A DNA stretch of 64,000 bases from Rhyzopertha dominica (taxonomy: Eukaryota; Arthropoda; Insecta; Coleoptera; Bostrichidae). Positions 37,718 through 49,951 of the stretch are shown here, one piece after another (positions within the stretch are counted from its first letter, which is position 1; every line of letters begins with the position of its first letter). The DNA lies in contig QCXZ01000064.1 in assembly GCA_025024175.1 (NCBI GenBank), positions 3,472,001 through 3,536,000 on the forward strand. Direction: 5' to 3'. A model generated the notes under the pieces. That model was given only the letters and a program-made list of their open reading frames with translations, made no database searches and had not been told where the DNA came from. The translations under genes were made by a program, and so were the position numbers.

Positions 37718-37866
37718 GCATGTCTATGCTGTGCTGTCTGCACTGCAACCAACTGCAGATAGATCTATTTCGCTATTATTATAGCTCATCAGTGCAGTTT
37801 AGTATGCAGATGCATGCCAATTTGTCAGGCTACAGGTCACTTCCTATAGGAAGTAGTTATTGTTTC
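37718..37866. repeat. Foldback repeat family, copy 1 (partial)
   Basis: Shares GCATGTCTATGCTGTGCTGT and the following CAACCAACTGCAGATAGATC with the copies at 45.9-46.4 and 60.2-60.5 kb. It then joins a segment with CCAATTTGTCAGGCTACAGG that is also present at 46.3 kb. It is a deleted copy of a dispersed, palindromic, non-coding repeat. Confidence 0.8.
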
Positions 37867-38039
37867 TAGGCCCATGTGATCCAAGCATATGTTGATGCAT
37901 CCTGCTGCTTTTTCCTTCTTTATGGGTTTGATTGCAGTTTCTATTTCTTTCTTCTTGTACATCTTCTTGTAGCATTGAAGTGTTATCTTCCGTTGTGGCA
38001 AAATAATGTTTTAATTAATAAAAATATCGACACAAATTG

Positions 38040-38300
38040 AAAATGAAAAACTGATTTAAGTTATGTTCATAAACGTTTCCCCTCCTGTCGTAACCAAGTC
38101 TTTGTACTCTTTCTCATTGCAGTATGTGTAGAATTCCCAACTTATCCTCTCTCTCTATTCTTCAGGTGAAATAAAATGTTTTTATATAATCCCAAATGAA
38201 AAAATCCATTGGGGTTAGATCAGGGGAATGGGGAAGGTTATTGTTTGACATCTATTTACCATTATACATTTCATCTAAAATTTTGTGTTGATACTACATG
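38040..38300 (-). pseudogene. C-terminal stub of a DDE transposase
   Basis: The minus strand reads PHSPDLTPMDFFIWDYIKTF, the last-catalytic-Asp block (SPDLTPxDFFxW) of insect IS630-type transposases with a DUF4817-like N terminus. Nothing of the upstream domain is recognisable. A dead fragment. Confidence 0.65.
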
Positions 38301-38710
38301 ATTCGTTTATATGATTCAGCAAGATATGTGTAGGTAAATGAAACAATGTACCAGATATAGATAATAATAAATACTTTTATTACATAGGCACCAGTTACAC
38401 TGATATTGTTTTGAGAAATCGAGACTATGGAATGTTGAAAACAGCTGGAAAATCTAGCTACAAAAACATACTTCAACACAAGATTCTTTCAAATCTAAAC
38501 TAAACTCTAACAATAAACATCAACAATATAAAAAATTACAAAAATCATACAATTAATTTCTTTGTATAATGATGGAAAAGAAATGATTTAAATAGATGAG
38601 GCAATAAATACCAGCCTATAACAAAAAAAATACTCATGTGGAAATAAATAATGTCGACAAAAGTGATCTTATAATACTATGTACGGTTTACGCTTTGCAT
38701 AATCAATAAA

Positions 38711-38858
38711 TTAGGGCATTCTGAAAGCCACTTCGCGAAATCTGTTTCCCCTAGCAGTGACGAGATTCTCTTGGGGCTCTTTTTGACAACTGCATCGTTC
38801 GCACAGCCAGGTGAAACAAATGGGGTACACATCTCTCAACAGTTCTGCCGCAGATATC
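38711..38858 (-). CDS. Candidate third alternative 3' exon of ITP
   Basis: Downstream of the two accepted 3' exons, a minus-strand open segment begins after an acceptor (TATGTTTAG) at 38858 in the phase needed to join the common ITP exon, and runs 49 codons to TAA. It encodes ISAAELLRDVYPICFTWLCE, then RCSCQKEPQENL, with four Cys residues but not the CFxxxYFKGC pattern of the CHH/ITP fold. It could be a variant C terminus, part of another gene, or chance. The fitting phase and protein-like composition are the only support. Confidence 0.35.
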
Positions 38859-38949
38859 CTAAACATATTATAATACAGTGAACCACCTCACTGGGTAATT
38901 AGACTAGAATTGTAGGACACGTCGATTCACGTATAAGACGGCGACCGGT

Positions 38950-41900
38950 TCAGCCTAAGAACTCTGCCATCTTTTTGAACTTGTCTAGCTCTTCAGTTAA
39001 CAGCAGGGCTTCTATACAGCCCTTAAAATACGGGGTGGAGAAACACCTGGTCCTGCAACAGGAAACAGACACATGTAGATACTGCGACGACATGGCGGTG
39101 GGGTGATCAAAAATGTCAAAAAACGTGGTCAAAAATCTCCGCTGGCGGCAGCTGCAAAAAAGTCCCAAAAGTGCAAAATGCAAAGGGAGAAAAAGTAGAC
39201 AGACCAGACTTTACACAAAAAGGCTTTAACCTACATTGAATGGGTTACTAGCGGTTTTTTGTTTACTGGTAGTCTAAATCCAGATTTGGAACCTTGAAAA
39301 CCCTGTACTAACTTAGTTTATCAACAATACCTCATAAACTATGCGTTTTTGTAAAAAAAAGTATACTGTCGTTTTTAAAACAGATTAAACTTGCCACAAA
39401 ATGAATTTGATAATATTTCTAAAGCGCAAATCTGCATTTATACTATCAGAACAGTACTGCTAGTAATTCATTTAATCTAGGTGCAAAGTTCGACTGGTCT
39501 TTAAGATGTGGGATCAAAACGTTAAAATGGAGGGATGTAAAAATGTTGGTTTAATATGGGTTAGGGATGAACTTAAAGTAGGATTAGTAAAATAAAAAAA
39601 AGGTGCGAGAAATACCTAAAACTTAGCGTCTGCCCCGTGCAATTGTTTTATCATATCTTGAATTAACTCCAGTTCGTCCGTTAACTGTAGGGCATCTATG
39701 CAGCCTTTGAAGTAATTGGTGGTGAAGCAGTTTTTCCTGTAAGATGGTCAAGAAAACGTTGTTACTATTCACAAACAAACGTTGCTGGAATTAAAGTGTT
39801 TTCATTAACATTATGACTGAGGGTTACTGGCAGTTGGTATACGATCGTACACACTATGAAATGATTTCTTTGACTAAGTATCTATCTATGATATTTGGGA
39901 ATTCCTCCAGGATCCATGTTACAAATTGGCAAAATGGTTAAATTTAATTGTCCGTAAAGTTTTTGAGAATTCTTTTACTATTAAAAGTACACTCGATTTG
40001 ATTCATGAAAGATACCTTCCTTGTTGTTTTTGGTGTAAACAATTTATTTCATTCCATTCCTCCAAAAGACAGTTTAAAAATTTTAGGTAAACTTCATACT
40101 CAAAATTCTAATTTATCTTTATTACACAAAAACAATGTTTCTTCGTTAACGGAGATCGTGTTAAATCATTTTTTTCTGTTTTAATAATAAAAACGTTATA
40201 CAAAAGTCGGTTATAGCTTCTTCCATTAGTCCATTTTTAGCTTGAAGTTATATGAACAATTTAGAAAAATATATTTTCCAAAATACTTGTTTCTCTTCTC
40301 ACGTTAAATTCTGATACTGTTACGTAGATGGTGTTTTGTATCTTTTTACAGGTAGGTAATTCATATTTCCTAAATAATTTTCTTACTTTTATAAATTCCT
40401 TAGATGCTTTTAGAAATTTTAGTTGCGAAACAGACATTAATATTCATGTTATTTCATAAAATTGTTGTTTTTCATTTACTTTTTAACCCACTTTTGAAAT
40501 ACCTTTCGAAAAAGAACTGGGTGCAATTTTTCAAATGTTTAATAGAAAAACTGTTAATTTTCTTTCAGTACCACTTGATTTCATTTAATTAATTTTTTTA
40601 TTGCTAGCATGTAGGCTGCTTTGTACTTTTATTAGACATGTAAATATATTACGGTGTCCCATAAGTTTTGATACACTCTCTATACATTTTTATTTATATA
40701 TTTACAACCATTCCAAATAATATACATCATGCTATAGAGAATTCACCAGTTGATATTGAGCAAATTCAGATTTGGAAACTGTAACATCGAAAATAGCTAT
40801 AGGTATACCCTAAGACAATTGAACATGATTTCTTACAAATTTCTTATCATTTGATTAATAAAACTGTGAAGCAGCCCAGTATTTCTAGGTTTCTAGCTAA
40901 ACGAGGAATTTCGATTCATTGCATATCGATTATCGTCCAAATGAAAAAACTTAATCAAGAACAATCTACCCACAAAATTTTTGGTCCTCATTTACGTCAG
41001 ACAAACTTGTTTGCTTGTAATTAACTCTTAAAAAGAAAATAAAATAAACAATGAAACATCGTACTTTTTGGTTCACCCTCGTATGCACTGATCTCCCGTA
41101 CAGGTAAATCTGTACAAATACTATCACAGAATGGGCCGGTTCCTATTTTCTTGATTAAGCTTAATACAATATTACCTAAAAGTAGATTGTAGGAATAGAT
41201 TTTAATGACATAGTTGTTCATCGACTGTATAAAACGTTTCACTAGACTACTTTTTGCGCCTTCCAAACTTTTTTTGTCGCACTATTGTGATGATTCGTGT
41301 CGTTTTTTTGCGGAGCCATGGCAAAAACTAATCAGTCTAGTTCGAAGTAGCTTTTAATGCGTCGTTGGACAGTTATTTATTATCTGCAATGATAATACGC
41401 GAGGTGTGCGTGTAATTACGGGGTGTTTCTGAATTTGCGTTTTCGAAATTGATTTTTGAATGTGACTTGTGGCTTGTTGGTAGAAAAAATTCGGCACTGC
41501 ACCCTGCACCATATTTGATAAGAAATGTAAGTGATTGTTTTGTAGTAGGTACTAAACTTTCATATTCACGTGCTAGGTGGATAATTGATCTGTAATGTTT
41601 TTGGGTGTATTCTTAATTTGGGTATTTCAGTATTATGCCTATATAGAGATTTCACTGGAATTCTTTAGATAAACTTAATTTGAACCTGCTTTTTAATTAG
41701 GTTTGGAAAGTAATAACCCTTGAAGGCTTTAAAGAAAATTCAATCAAAATCAAATAAATTGAGTGGCAAACTCAAGTTAGTGTCTAATTGTATTTATTAT
41801 TACTTCAATCACTAAAACTTCAAATTTAAAGTTTTTATTTTATAGACGATCACTCTATACGAATTTATTTTTACCCAGCAGTATGATATTATTCTATATG

Positions 41901-44900
41901 CCTATATATTTAATATTTTTCTCCAAAATTCGTGCATATTTTACACAACACACTTACGTATTACTAATTAAACTGAACACTATGAGCGACCAAACTATAG
42001 CGTAAAATGAATAATCAAATTCCGCTATGGTTTTAAGGAACCGGAATTAAGCAGCATTATCAAAATTCTGTCGTGGGAAAAGAATTTTGCGATAAGCAGA
42101 CTGAGTCACGTTTCTAAAGTGCGACATACATTATGTTTATTTCGTATGCCGAAAAAATAAACGGCTTTGATAGATATATCGATCACAAATGAGGTTTTTA
42201 GAATATAATTACAGCAAAACTATCAAACATCTAAGAATTTATGCCAGAATTTTCTGGTCTTCACTGATATTCAACTATTTGCGTTTCGTGCAGTTATGCT
42301 CTGCAGATAGCTACACCTAAAGATTAGAAGCATTAACAAATGGCTAAAGTAATATTTTTCGAGCATTTTAAATGGTCGTTCAACAGGTGTCTGATAAAGT
42401 AAATACCGAACATCCCATTAACAAGATTACACTAATGAATTCTGGAAAAAAATACCTTTTCGTGGACAAAAGTACATCAAGTGTGATTGATAAAGTCAAG
42501 AACGGTAAGAAGGCATTATTAGGTACAGGCATATCTGGCTGTGCGGCCTATAAAATGACGGGTGTTCTAATTTTTTAACAGCAGATAGGGAAAATGTTGT
42601 CAATCTCGCAGGCAAACCATGCGTCACTTTACAGAATGCCAGTGTTCTAGTGGTCTTTAATTAAAAACCGCCGCTGCATGCCAATAATATTGATTTTAAA
42701 CGCTGTAAATCAAAATAATTTAAACACTTTCAGCAGTAAAGCATTATTCAACAGAGTATTTGAGTAATTTTCGAAAGACTTGGCAAATGGATAACTTTTT
42801 GCTATTTCAATCATTTCTTCAGTAGCTACCATCATGGTAAATACATCATATGATTTCTTATCGAATTTCAAGGAATGTCCAGAAAATGTCCAGGGTTGTC
42901 GAAATTGCTAATTTGTTTTTTAATATCCCCTCATTCATTCACCTTTTATGTCACGATTTCTTCCATCTCAAGTCTTTTTGCTTCTACTATTCTAGTGAAT
43001 GATTGACAGAGCACAGTGGTGTCTCAAAAAAGTTAAATAGCAAGAGAGGTCGAAAGACGACACGTTTATTGTCAATTGAACCATGTTCCTTTTGTAACTC
43101 TGACTGTCCTTTTTTTCCTAGAACATTCCTTTTCAAATTGAAAGCAAATTTTTAGTGGTATGAATAGATTAAGAAGCGTTATCTTGAAAGCATTTCTGCT
43201 TAAGGTCGTAAACGAGGACTGATCTCTTTCTTGCTGTTGTTCCTAGCAGGCTGTGATATTTTAACATATATTTTAGTGTGACAGTTTACCTTGTGTTTCA
43301 TAAGCTCAGTGCCAGTAAGAATTAAAAAACTTCTTACATCGTTTTAACAATACTGAAGTTTAATCAATTGACTGCAGCAAAAATTATGAAATTCAATAAA
43401 GAACACTATCGTGCAATAATTTTTTACAATTTCAAGCCGCCAAGAATGTTTTAACGAAAAAAAGCACCTGCTAGGCATAAAGTCGTGTTCGTTAGCTACA
43501 ATAAAACGTTGGTACTACGAATTTCAGCGAGGTCAGCATTTAGCCACTTATTAAGAGGCGTTTGTGACAAATACATTTCGTAGGGCAACTGGTCAAACAG
43601 ATTATTGCTGATTTTATACCGTGGGGCAACTGATTGCCTCCGAAACAATTAAATATGTTCATTCTTATCGCTAGGATCTGTCACGGCATATACCTGAGTG
43701 CTTAATCGACGGCTCCGAGCATATACTGCAAAAGTATGTTAAAACCATTGGCTTTTCAATGGAAAAGGAGGAGAAGAAGCAATGCTTGATGGAAAGCCAG
43801 GTAATAAGAAAGTGGAGATACGATTATTTAAAATCTATAAAAATGTATAGGCAGGAAAATCGTCTGATATGTTTCCTCGACGAAACATGGTACGATACCC
43901 ATGATACAATAAAAAAAAGGATGGGTTGATGACTCAGGGAAGTGCAACGTCAATATTCCGGCGTCAAAAAGAAAAAGAATAATGATTCTACACGCAGGAG
44001 GTGAAAATGGTTTCGTTCCTGGAGCCCTGTATCTTGGATGAAAAAACTTAAAAGAAGCAAGCGCCGATTATCATTCTGACATGAATGCGGAAGTGTTTGA
44101 CAATTGGTTTTATTGCCCAAATTGCCACCAAACAGCGTCATAGTAATGGACAACGCTAGTTACCATTCGGAGCAACTGGATAAAATTCCAAATAACAACT
44201 AATAAGGCAACCATTCAAGAGTTTTTAAGAAAAGAAGATTTATATTTCGAAGAGGACTACACAAAAAACAATTGCTGGAAGAAAAAAAATTTTCGAAGAA
44301 ATTTAAAATTGACATTCTCGCTTCTGAATGTGGACACACCATTCTACGATTACTCCCATATCATTGCATTTTCAACCCCATTGAAATGATATGGGGGCAG
44401 TTGAAACAAAGAATTCGACGAGGGAACACCGGTGGAAAATTTAGCAATGAAATGCTGCTAAAAATTAGACACGGAGCTGAAATAACAAGTGTCGATGCAT
44501 GGAGAAATTCAGTGCGGCATGTACTGGACATTGAAAATCGGCACATAGCTAATCACGTACAAGAATTAATAATAAAAGTTAATCGTGATTTTAGCAGTAA
44601 AAGTGATAGTGAGTAATTTTTTTTAGTTTGTGACTTTCTTGTAATGTGCTTATTAACAAGCTATAATGAACATAATCGATACCGTGTATAAATTTTATTG
44701 TGCGCTATTGTAAATTTTTTCTAACAAATGTAAATAATTTTCTACTTACCAATTTGTATGTTTTTATATTAAACTTGTATAAATTCGTTATGACATGCAA
44801 AGGCTTTTATTTTATACATCGGAAAATTTAAACCCAATAAAGTATCACATAAAAATTGATCGCGGGTCGCGCCAGTTAGCATCAGGTCTGCATTAAATAA

Positions 44901-45660
44901 AATTTGTTATAAAAGCTTCTATGTTTTACTGATTGCTAAAGTATCACAACTAACAAATTTCAAAAATTTATAGTGGAAAAGTTAAAATTTTAGCCAACAA
45001 GATTTTTTTGAATACGGCCCATTTAGGAACTTCGAAGCGTGTCGCTAATCCCAATAGTTTAGGACGGCCGACCATCAAGCTGTAAAACCCTCTGCATAAG
45101 TAAGTCTCATAGATCGTTGCTTGATACTTTATATTGGTTCCATTAAAAATGAGTTTTCTTTACTAGGCCCAACAGAAAGACACCAGCCCTCGTATCGTCT
45201 TTACACGGTTTCTACTTGATTCCGATCATGATTGGGTGCTAAAAATGCATAAATAGTGAAAATCGACACGATTCAACATTTTTCTCAAACTTAGACAAGG
45301 TAGCAGAATTAATGCGGTGCAAATTTTAGACGGGACACCCTGTATTGTCTAGAGTCTGAGTACTCGATACTTAATAACACCAGTCTTTTTTTAAATTTTA
45401 ACTTACCGACAAAGCGAATGCAGTTGCGGTTCCCTGAACAAATTGTAGCAGTCTTCGCATATTCTGTCTAATCTGGCGAAAATCCCCTTATCGTAAACTC
45501 CCTTGCACTCGATGTCGAAGAACGACCTTTTGGTGAGGTGGTGCGTAAGTAGGGGTGGTGATCGCTGGGCGGGGCTGCTGGATGTGATTTGGAAGAAGAG
45601 GGCCAGAGCAATGCACATTAACACTCTCTGAGTGCTCGCACTGGTTGATACTTGATTCAT
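38950..45660 (-). CDS. ITP: Ion transport peptide (CHH family), alternatively spliced
   Basis: Secreted neurohormone precursor of the crustacean hyperglycaemic hormone/ITP family, which controls ion and water reabsorption in insects. The common exon 45660-45407 starts at MNQVSTS right after an acceptor. It encodes a signal peptide (hydrophobic core VLMCIALALFFQI), a short linker, the KR cleavage site at 44-45, and the mature start SFFDIECKGVYDKGIFARLD with its first four Cys. The exon ends CG|GTAAGT. The 3' exon 39736-39616 gives KNCFTTNYFKGCIDALQL and ends LHGADAKF (ITP-L type, 124 residues). The 3' exon 39052-38950 gives TRCFSTPYFKGCIEALLL and ends in FLG, with Gly as amide donor (ITP type, 118 residues). 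All junctions fit. The six CHH cysteines are complete in both. The 5' untranslated exon was not found. Confidence 0.96.
39960..40605 (+). pseudogene. Penelope-like reverse transcriptase fragment
   Basis: The plus strand, inside the ITP intron, reads in broken frames as a Penelope-like reverse transcriptase: KDSLKILGKLHTQNSNLSLL, then VIASSISPFLA, SYMNNLEKYIFQN, and YCYVDGVLYLF at the YVDDxL catalytic site (second Asp lost). The same block order occurs at 25.4 kb, so these are related families. Non-functional. Confidence 0.75.
40606..43380. other. ITP intron sequence, no recognisable gene
   Basis: AT-rich sequence within the intron between the common and alternative ITP exons. A 68-codon open frame at 42372-42578 (plus strand) matches no family I know. 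I see no other structure. Confidence 0.4.
43385..45136 (+). mobile_element. Wide-spaced DDE transposon (Sailor-like copy C) with HTH remnant
   Basis: The most complete of three copies. A degraded helix-turn-helix start (KFNKEHYRAIIFYNFK, then LATIKRWYYEFQRG) lies at about 43385-43535. The shared 5' segment begins near 43537. The catalytic part follows: ICFLDETWYDTHDT (first Asp, about 43880), SVIVMDNASYHSEQLDKIPN (second Asp, about 44150), and PYHCIFNPIEMIWGQLKQRI (last Glu, about 44375). I count about 77-82 residues between the second Asp and the Glu, far more than the 34-41 of mariner or Tc1 and consistent with the DD82E (Sailor) group. Frameshifts and stops disrupt the gene. It is nested in the large ITP intron. 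Confidence 0.8.
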
Positions 45661-45909
45661 CTGGAAAGCGAAAAAATCGTGTTGGCATANAGGCTGAACC
45701 GCAAACAATGGCTCACAAAGTAACAGCAGGTTAAGGGTAGTTTACTTTAGTGCCATTTTGCTTCCTTAAGAAGTTATGGGCTTTTAGAGATGACTTCTAA
45801 TTTCGCTCAAATTTCACAGAATAATAATTTCATTTATAAGTAATGTTTTATTCGTAAATGGTGTATTCCAGATGGATAACTTTTTTTTGTAATAAATTGA
45901 ATGTAAAAT

Positions 45910-46440
45910 GCATGTCTATGCTGTGCTGTCTACACCTCAACCAACTGCAGATAGATCTATTTCGCTGTCATTACAGTTCATCAGTGCAGTTTAGGTCTAG
46001 TTTAGACAGCAAGGCATAGGACTGGTTTTGCTTATATACCAAAGCAATGGTATGATGTAAGTAAGAATTTAGGATGGCAATGCCATCTGTCACCATTACA
46101 CTGACATGATGACAAAGCCACCTAGCTGCCTTAACGGGTACTACTTCCTAAAGGAAGTGACCTAAACTGCACTGACGAGCTGTAATGACAGCGAAATAGA
46201 TCTATCTACAGTTGGTTGAGGTGCAGACAGCACAGCATAGACATGCATTTTAATGAATGTCGGTTCTTGCCCGCTAGCAAGAAGTGCCGTGGGGGCCTGT
46301 TGTCAAATTGAAGTATGCAGTTGCATGCCAATTTGTCAGGCTACAGGTCACTTCCTTTAGGAAGTAGTACCCGTTAAGGCAGCTAGGTCAGTGTAATGCT
46401 GACAGATGGCATTGCCATCCTAAATTCTTACTTAAATTGA
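45910..46440. repeat. Foldback repeat family, copy 2 (nested)
   Basis: The left arm 45910-45993 (GCATGTCTATGCTGTGCTGT...) is the inverse of the right arm 46163-46246 (...CACAGCATAGACATGC), with about 170 bp between. A second fragment at 46313-46440 carries the inverse of the internal segment AGGATGGCAATGCCATCTGT. It is non-coding and shared with 37.7 and 60.2 kb. It lies just upstream of the common ITP exon. Confidence 0.85.
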
Positions 46441-47559
46441 ATGTAATTTTAAAAACATCAGTGAACCAAAAAGTTATGGGAAAAAGAAATACGTGAGATG
46501 AACATGAAATCGTCCTTCACTTTTTATACAAAAAGTAAGTTCAACAGTTTTACCAAAAATACTAAAAAATATAGTATACATTCAAACACAAGCAACTATA
46601 GTGCCATATGTCTGACCATAATTACAAGCTAATAATGTAACCTATACATAATCTGCTTCTTGAAACCCTGTACAGAGGATATTTTAATCGACAAATAACA
46701 GTGTGCGTTATAAGATTTCGTAGCATTATACGTAAAAGACCGTGTGTATAAAGAGGTTCTGAAGATAGGCATAGATAAATAATGGAAATATTTAAGAGAT
46801 AAATCAGTGCTATGCAAGATACAACGACTATAAAACTCACTACGCAAGTAATTTAGCGAAGAGGACNGAAAGACACGAAACAGGAAAGTTGCAAAGTGGT
46901 AATCAAAAAGTTGCTCTATTTTTAACCGCATAAGTTGCTGTATGCTCTTACTAATATGTGTATACTTTTTTAGTCCAAATATGAGGCTGCAGCAGTTGTT
47001 GTGCATCCTCTAAAGCCTGTATTTATTAAGGGCATCGAGACAAGGAAAGTATATTATAAAACAATAAAGCAAGTGAAAGATTAACAGAGATTTTTATATG
47101 GATAACGAGCAGACATATATCAAGAAGTAATAATACCTCATCAAATCAAATTACCAATATTCAGAAATAAAATGTTGGGCATAAGAGTACACAATTTTGA
47201 GCTTTGAGTCGCTTGTTACACACTTGTATTTTCCATGATGATACAATATTTAAATGTAAGTGGCATATGATATGCACATATAATATTTTTTTATCCCACT
47301 AGGCATCAAATAAATGAATAAAATAGTTGCAAAAATATGACGAAAGTAATAAAAACTATAATAATTTGCGGTTTTTCTTAAAAGCTACTAAATATAGTAC
47401 ATACATCATTACATCATAGGGAGGGGTATTGACTTGCATACTTAACTATTGTGAAAGTATACAGTCACATTAAAAATGAAACAGGAATCCAAATATGCAT
47501 TAATTTACAGGGTGTCATATTTAAAAATATGTATTGTACCACCCCTTTTGCCTCTTTTG

Positions 47560-48110
47560 CTTGATTCTCATTGTGTATACGATAATGTTTCTATCTTATG
47601 TTGTGGGTCTAAAATTAACACAACATAATACATCCAATTTGTACACATATAATGTTTTATAATTTTGCCTGTTGCCGCCTGAATACTATTTAATAATTTT
47701 TCATCGATTTCATCTCCTTCAAGCTTCTTATCAAGATCATGTACCCGAATATCTTATTTGTCCAAATGGATATTTATAGCAATAATTACCATCGGAAGTG
47801 TGCACCTTCTAAAGTAGTAGAAATAGTTTTGAAACTCTAAAGATACTGGCACATTCGCTCTAGCAGGGACCATTCCATATCCAATAACTTTAAAGTTTTC
47901 ATATTATCTGTATTATCACATAATATATTCAGTGCACTTTTCATTTTTATGCTCCACTCAAGCATTTCAAAAGTTGAGTTCTACCGTGTTATGACATCAA
48001 TTTTTGGCATCATCATTATTAAATTCATAATGTTGCATTACCATGAATTCTTTTACTGGCGGATTAGTTACTTTAATTGTATTTTTATTATCACTTTCGG
48101 CAATCAAATT
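47560..48110 (-). pseudogene. Probable hAT transposase fragment
   Basis: The minus strand reads in broken frames HDLDKKLEGDEIDEKLLNSI, then AATGKIIKHYMCTNWMYYVV and LILDPQHKIETLSY. This resembles the region before the C-terminal dimerisation domain of hAT transposases, where YYxxT..IYxVATILDPRxKL is typical. The zinc finger and the dimerisation domain are absent. The call rests on this one block. Confidence 0.5.
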
Positions 48111-48184
48111 AAGAATGAAGAACCTTGATGAAATCTATTTATCATCTATTAATTACGAGGGAAGATCATTAATTGTGGTCCCTG

Positions 48185-48925
48185 TCATAGAAAGACACAA
48201 AACATGAAAATACTGATTCCTCGAGAAAAGAATTCTAGTGGTTGGTCCTCTAACCAGTCGTTTCCTGCTGTCATCACTTGATAATCATCGTCATATCTGG
48301 TCCCACGTAGATATTCTTTCAGTTTCGGAAATAAGAAGTAATCGCTGGGAGCTAGGTCTGGTGAACACGCAGGGTGTTCGTGCAATTCAAATCCTGCGTC
48401 GTGAATAGCATTTATTGCAATATGGCTTTTGCGTACAGGAGCGTTGTCCTGTTGGAACAAAATTCCTTTCTTCAATTTTCCCCATCTTTTTTCTTTGATG
48501 CGCTCGAGCAATTTTGAAATTAAGTTGGCTTAGTAAAAACCTGTTATTGTGTGTCTACGTTTTAAAAATTCAACCATTAAAATTCCGTCTGGATCCCAAA
48601 AAATTGTGGCCATAATTTTACTAGCAGAGGGCACAACCCGAAATTTGCGTGGTGGATGCCACTCCATACTCTGCTGTTTTGACTCTGGGTCAAAGTGGTG
48701 ATCCCATGTTTCATCAACAGTTACAAATCGAGAGACCCAGCGTGCAGATAATTTTTTAAGACCTAAAATATCTGTTAATATTTTTTCTATTGTGCCACAT
48801 GAAAAGTCTGCAATTTCAGCTATGTGGTGATTAACATTTTCCTGAATAGTGACAGTTACTGGTCGTCCGGCACCCTTTGCATGTTCACACGTTTGTCTTT
48901 CCAATTTAAATTCTCGCGTATTTCA
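48185..48925 (-). pseudogene. mariner (DD34D) transposase pseudogene
   Basis: Two frames on the minus strand together give most of a mariner transposase. From 48904 come ENVNHHIAEIADFSCGTIEK (part of the HTH region), SARWVSRFVTVDETWDHHFD (first Asp), and PESKQQSMEWHPP. After a break near 48530 come LFQQDNAPVRKSHIAINAIH (second Asp), PACSPDLAPSDYFLFPKLKE (third Asp, spacing about 34) and YLRGTRYDDD. The three catalytic Asp residues survive, but the frame is broken and the N terminus is missing. Clean terminal repeats were not found. Confidence 0.85.
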
Positions 48926-49109
48926 GATTTTTCCAATATTGAAAAATATACAAACACCTTCGCGTAAATTCTGAATTATTTTAGCAAACAACGAATGACA
49001 AGAGCTGTATGGAAGAAGTGTCACAACAAATAAATAAACTTTTAATATGTCAACGCCTACTATATCAGGGACCGTAAATAATGATCATGACAATGACAAT
49101 GACAACGCT

Positions 49110-49230
49110 TGATATCAAGTCAAGCAGCATAATGGCCAAATCAAGTCAAGCTCTCATTTTTCAAGTATATTTTTTTCAAGTCAAGTCAAGCAGTTCAAAA
49201 AATGTCAAGCTGCTTGACTTGATGGATCCC
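49110..49230. repeat. TCAAG-rich short repeat cluster
   Basis: Many copies of CAAGTCAAGC-type pentamer repeats, including TCAAGTCAAGTCAAGCAG and the inverse GCTTGACTTGA, lie within about 120 bp. Possibly a degenerate microsatellite. Confidence 0.55.
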
Positions 49231-49951
49231 TAGCGTGAGAGGATGAATGTAAACTTAAAAGAACATGGGGTACAAAGCAGGGAAATTTGCTCGTTTAAAA
49301 TTGTCAAAATGACCTAAATCGCTTCATTTTTTTTCCTAAAGAACCTACTGTTACTCTTTTGGCCCATTCTTTACGATTTGAACATTCGGACATCTATATT
49401 TTATGGTGAATAAGTCACATATATTGTACGCTGCGTATTATCCTTTTCTACGTATCCGTTTGGATCTATGTGGTTCAGAATCAAATGGTTCCGCGTTATT
49501 ACTGTCGTATATTATTATTTTATCGTCCAATCAATGTTTCCAAACCGATCGTAGGTACAACCTTGATCAGCAAGTAAAGACACTACTTATTAATTTTGCC
49601 GCGCACAAGTCCTAATGGAATTTATCGTTTATTATCTTATAAATGTAACGAATTTTTATTGTGTAAGAGAGAACTTCTATATTTAGCGCCGATCATTGGC
49701 GTAGGTGAGAATTTACAGTTGCGGTGAGATGTGTGAAAACATTATTTGTCATTCATCATGGTCCGGGTATAAAAATAGTTGAGAAGCACCGCTTGCAAGC
49801 CGTAATCGTTCCTTTATTAAACTAGTTTTGGAATATGCCAGCAGTTTTATTATTTGCCATAGGCATAGATTACAGATACTTTCGCACTGAATGAGTGACA
49901 CAAGTTTATGGCAGTTTCTCTGCTTTGAAAACGCTCCTTCTTATACAGGGT

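Noticed and set aside
42372..42578. 68-codon frame in the ITP intron
   Set aside because: It looks mildly protein-like but has no family match and no clear splice context. The evidence is too thin to call.
46622..47006. Overlapping minus-strand open frames of 72 and 125 codons
   Set aside because: Hydrophobic and Tyr/Ser-rich composition typical of AT-rich noise. The longer one crosses an N.
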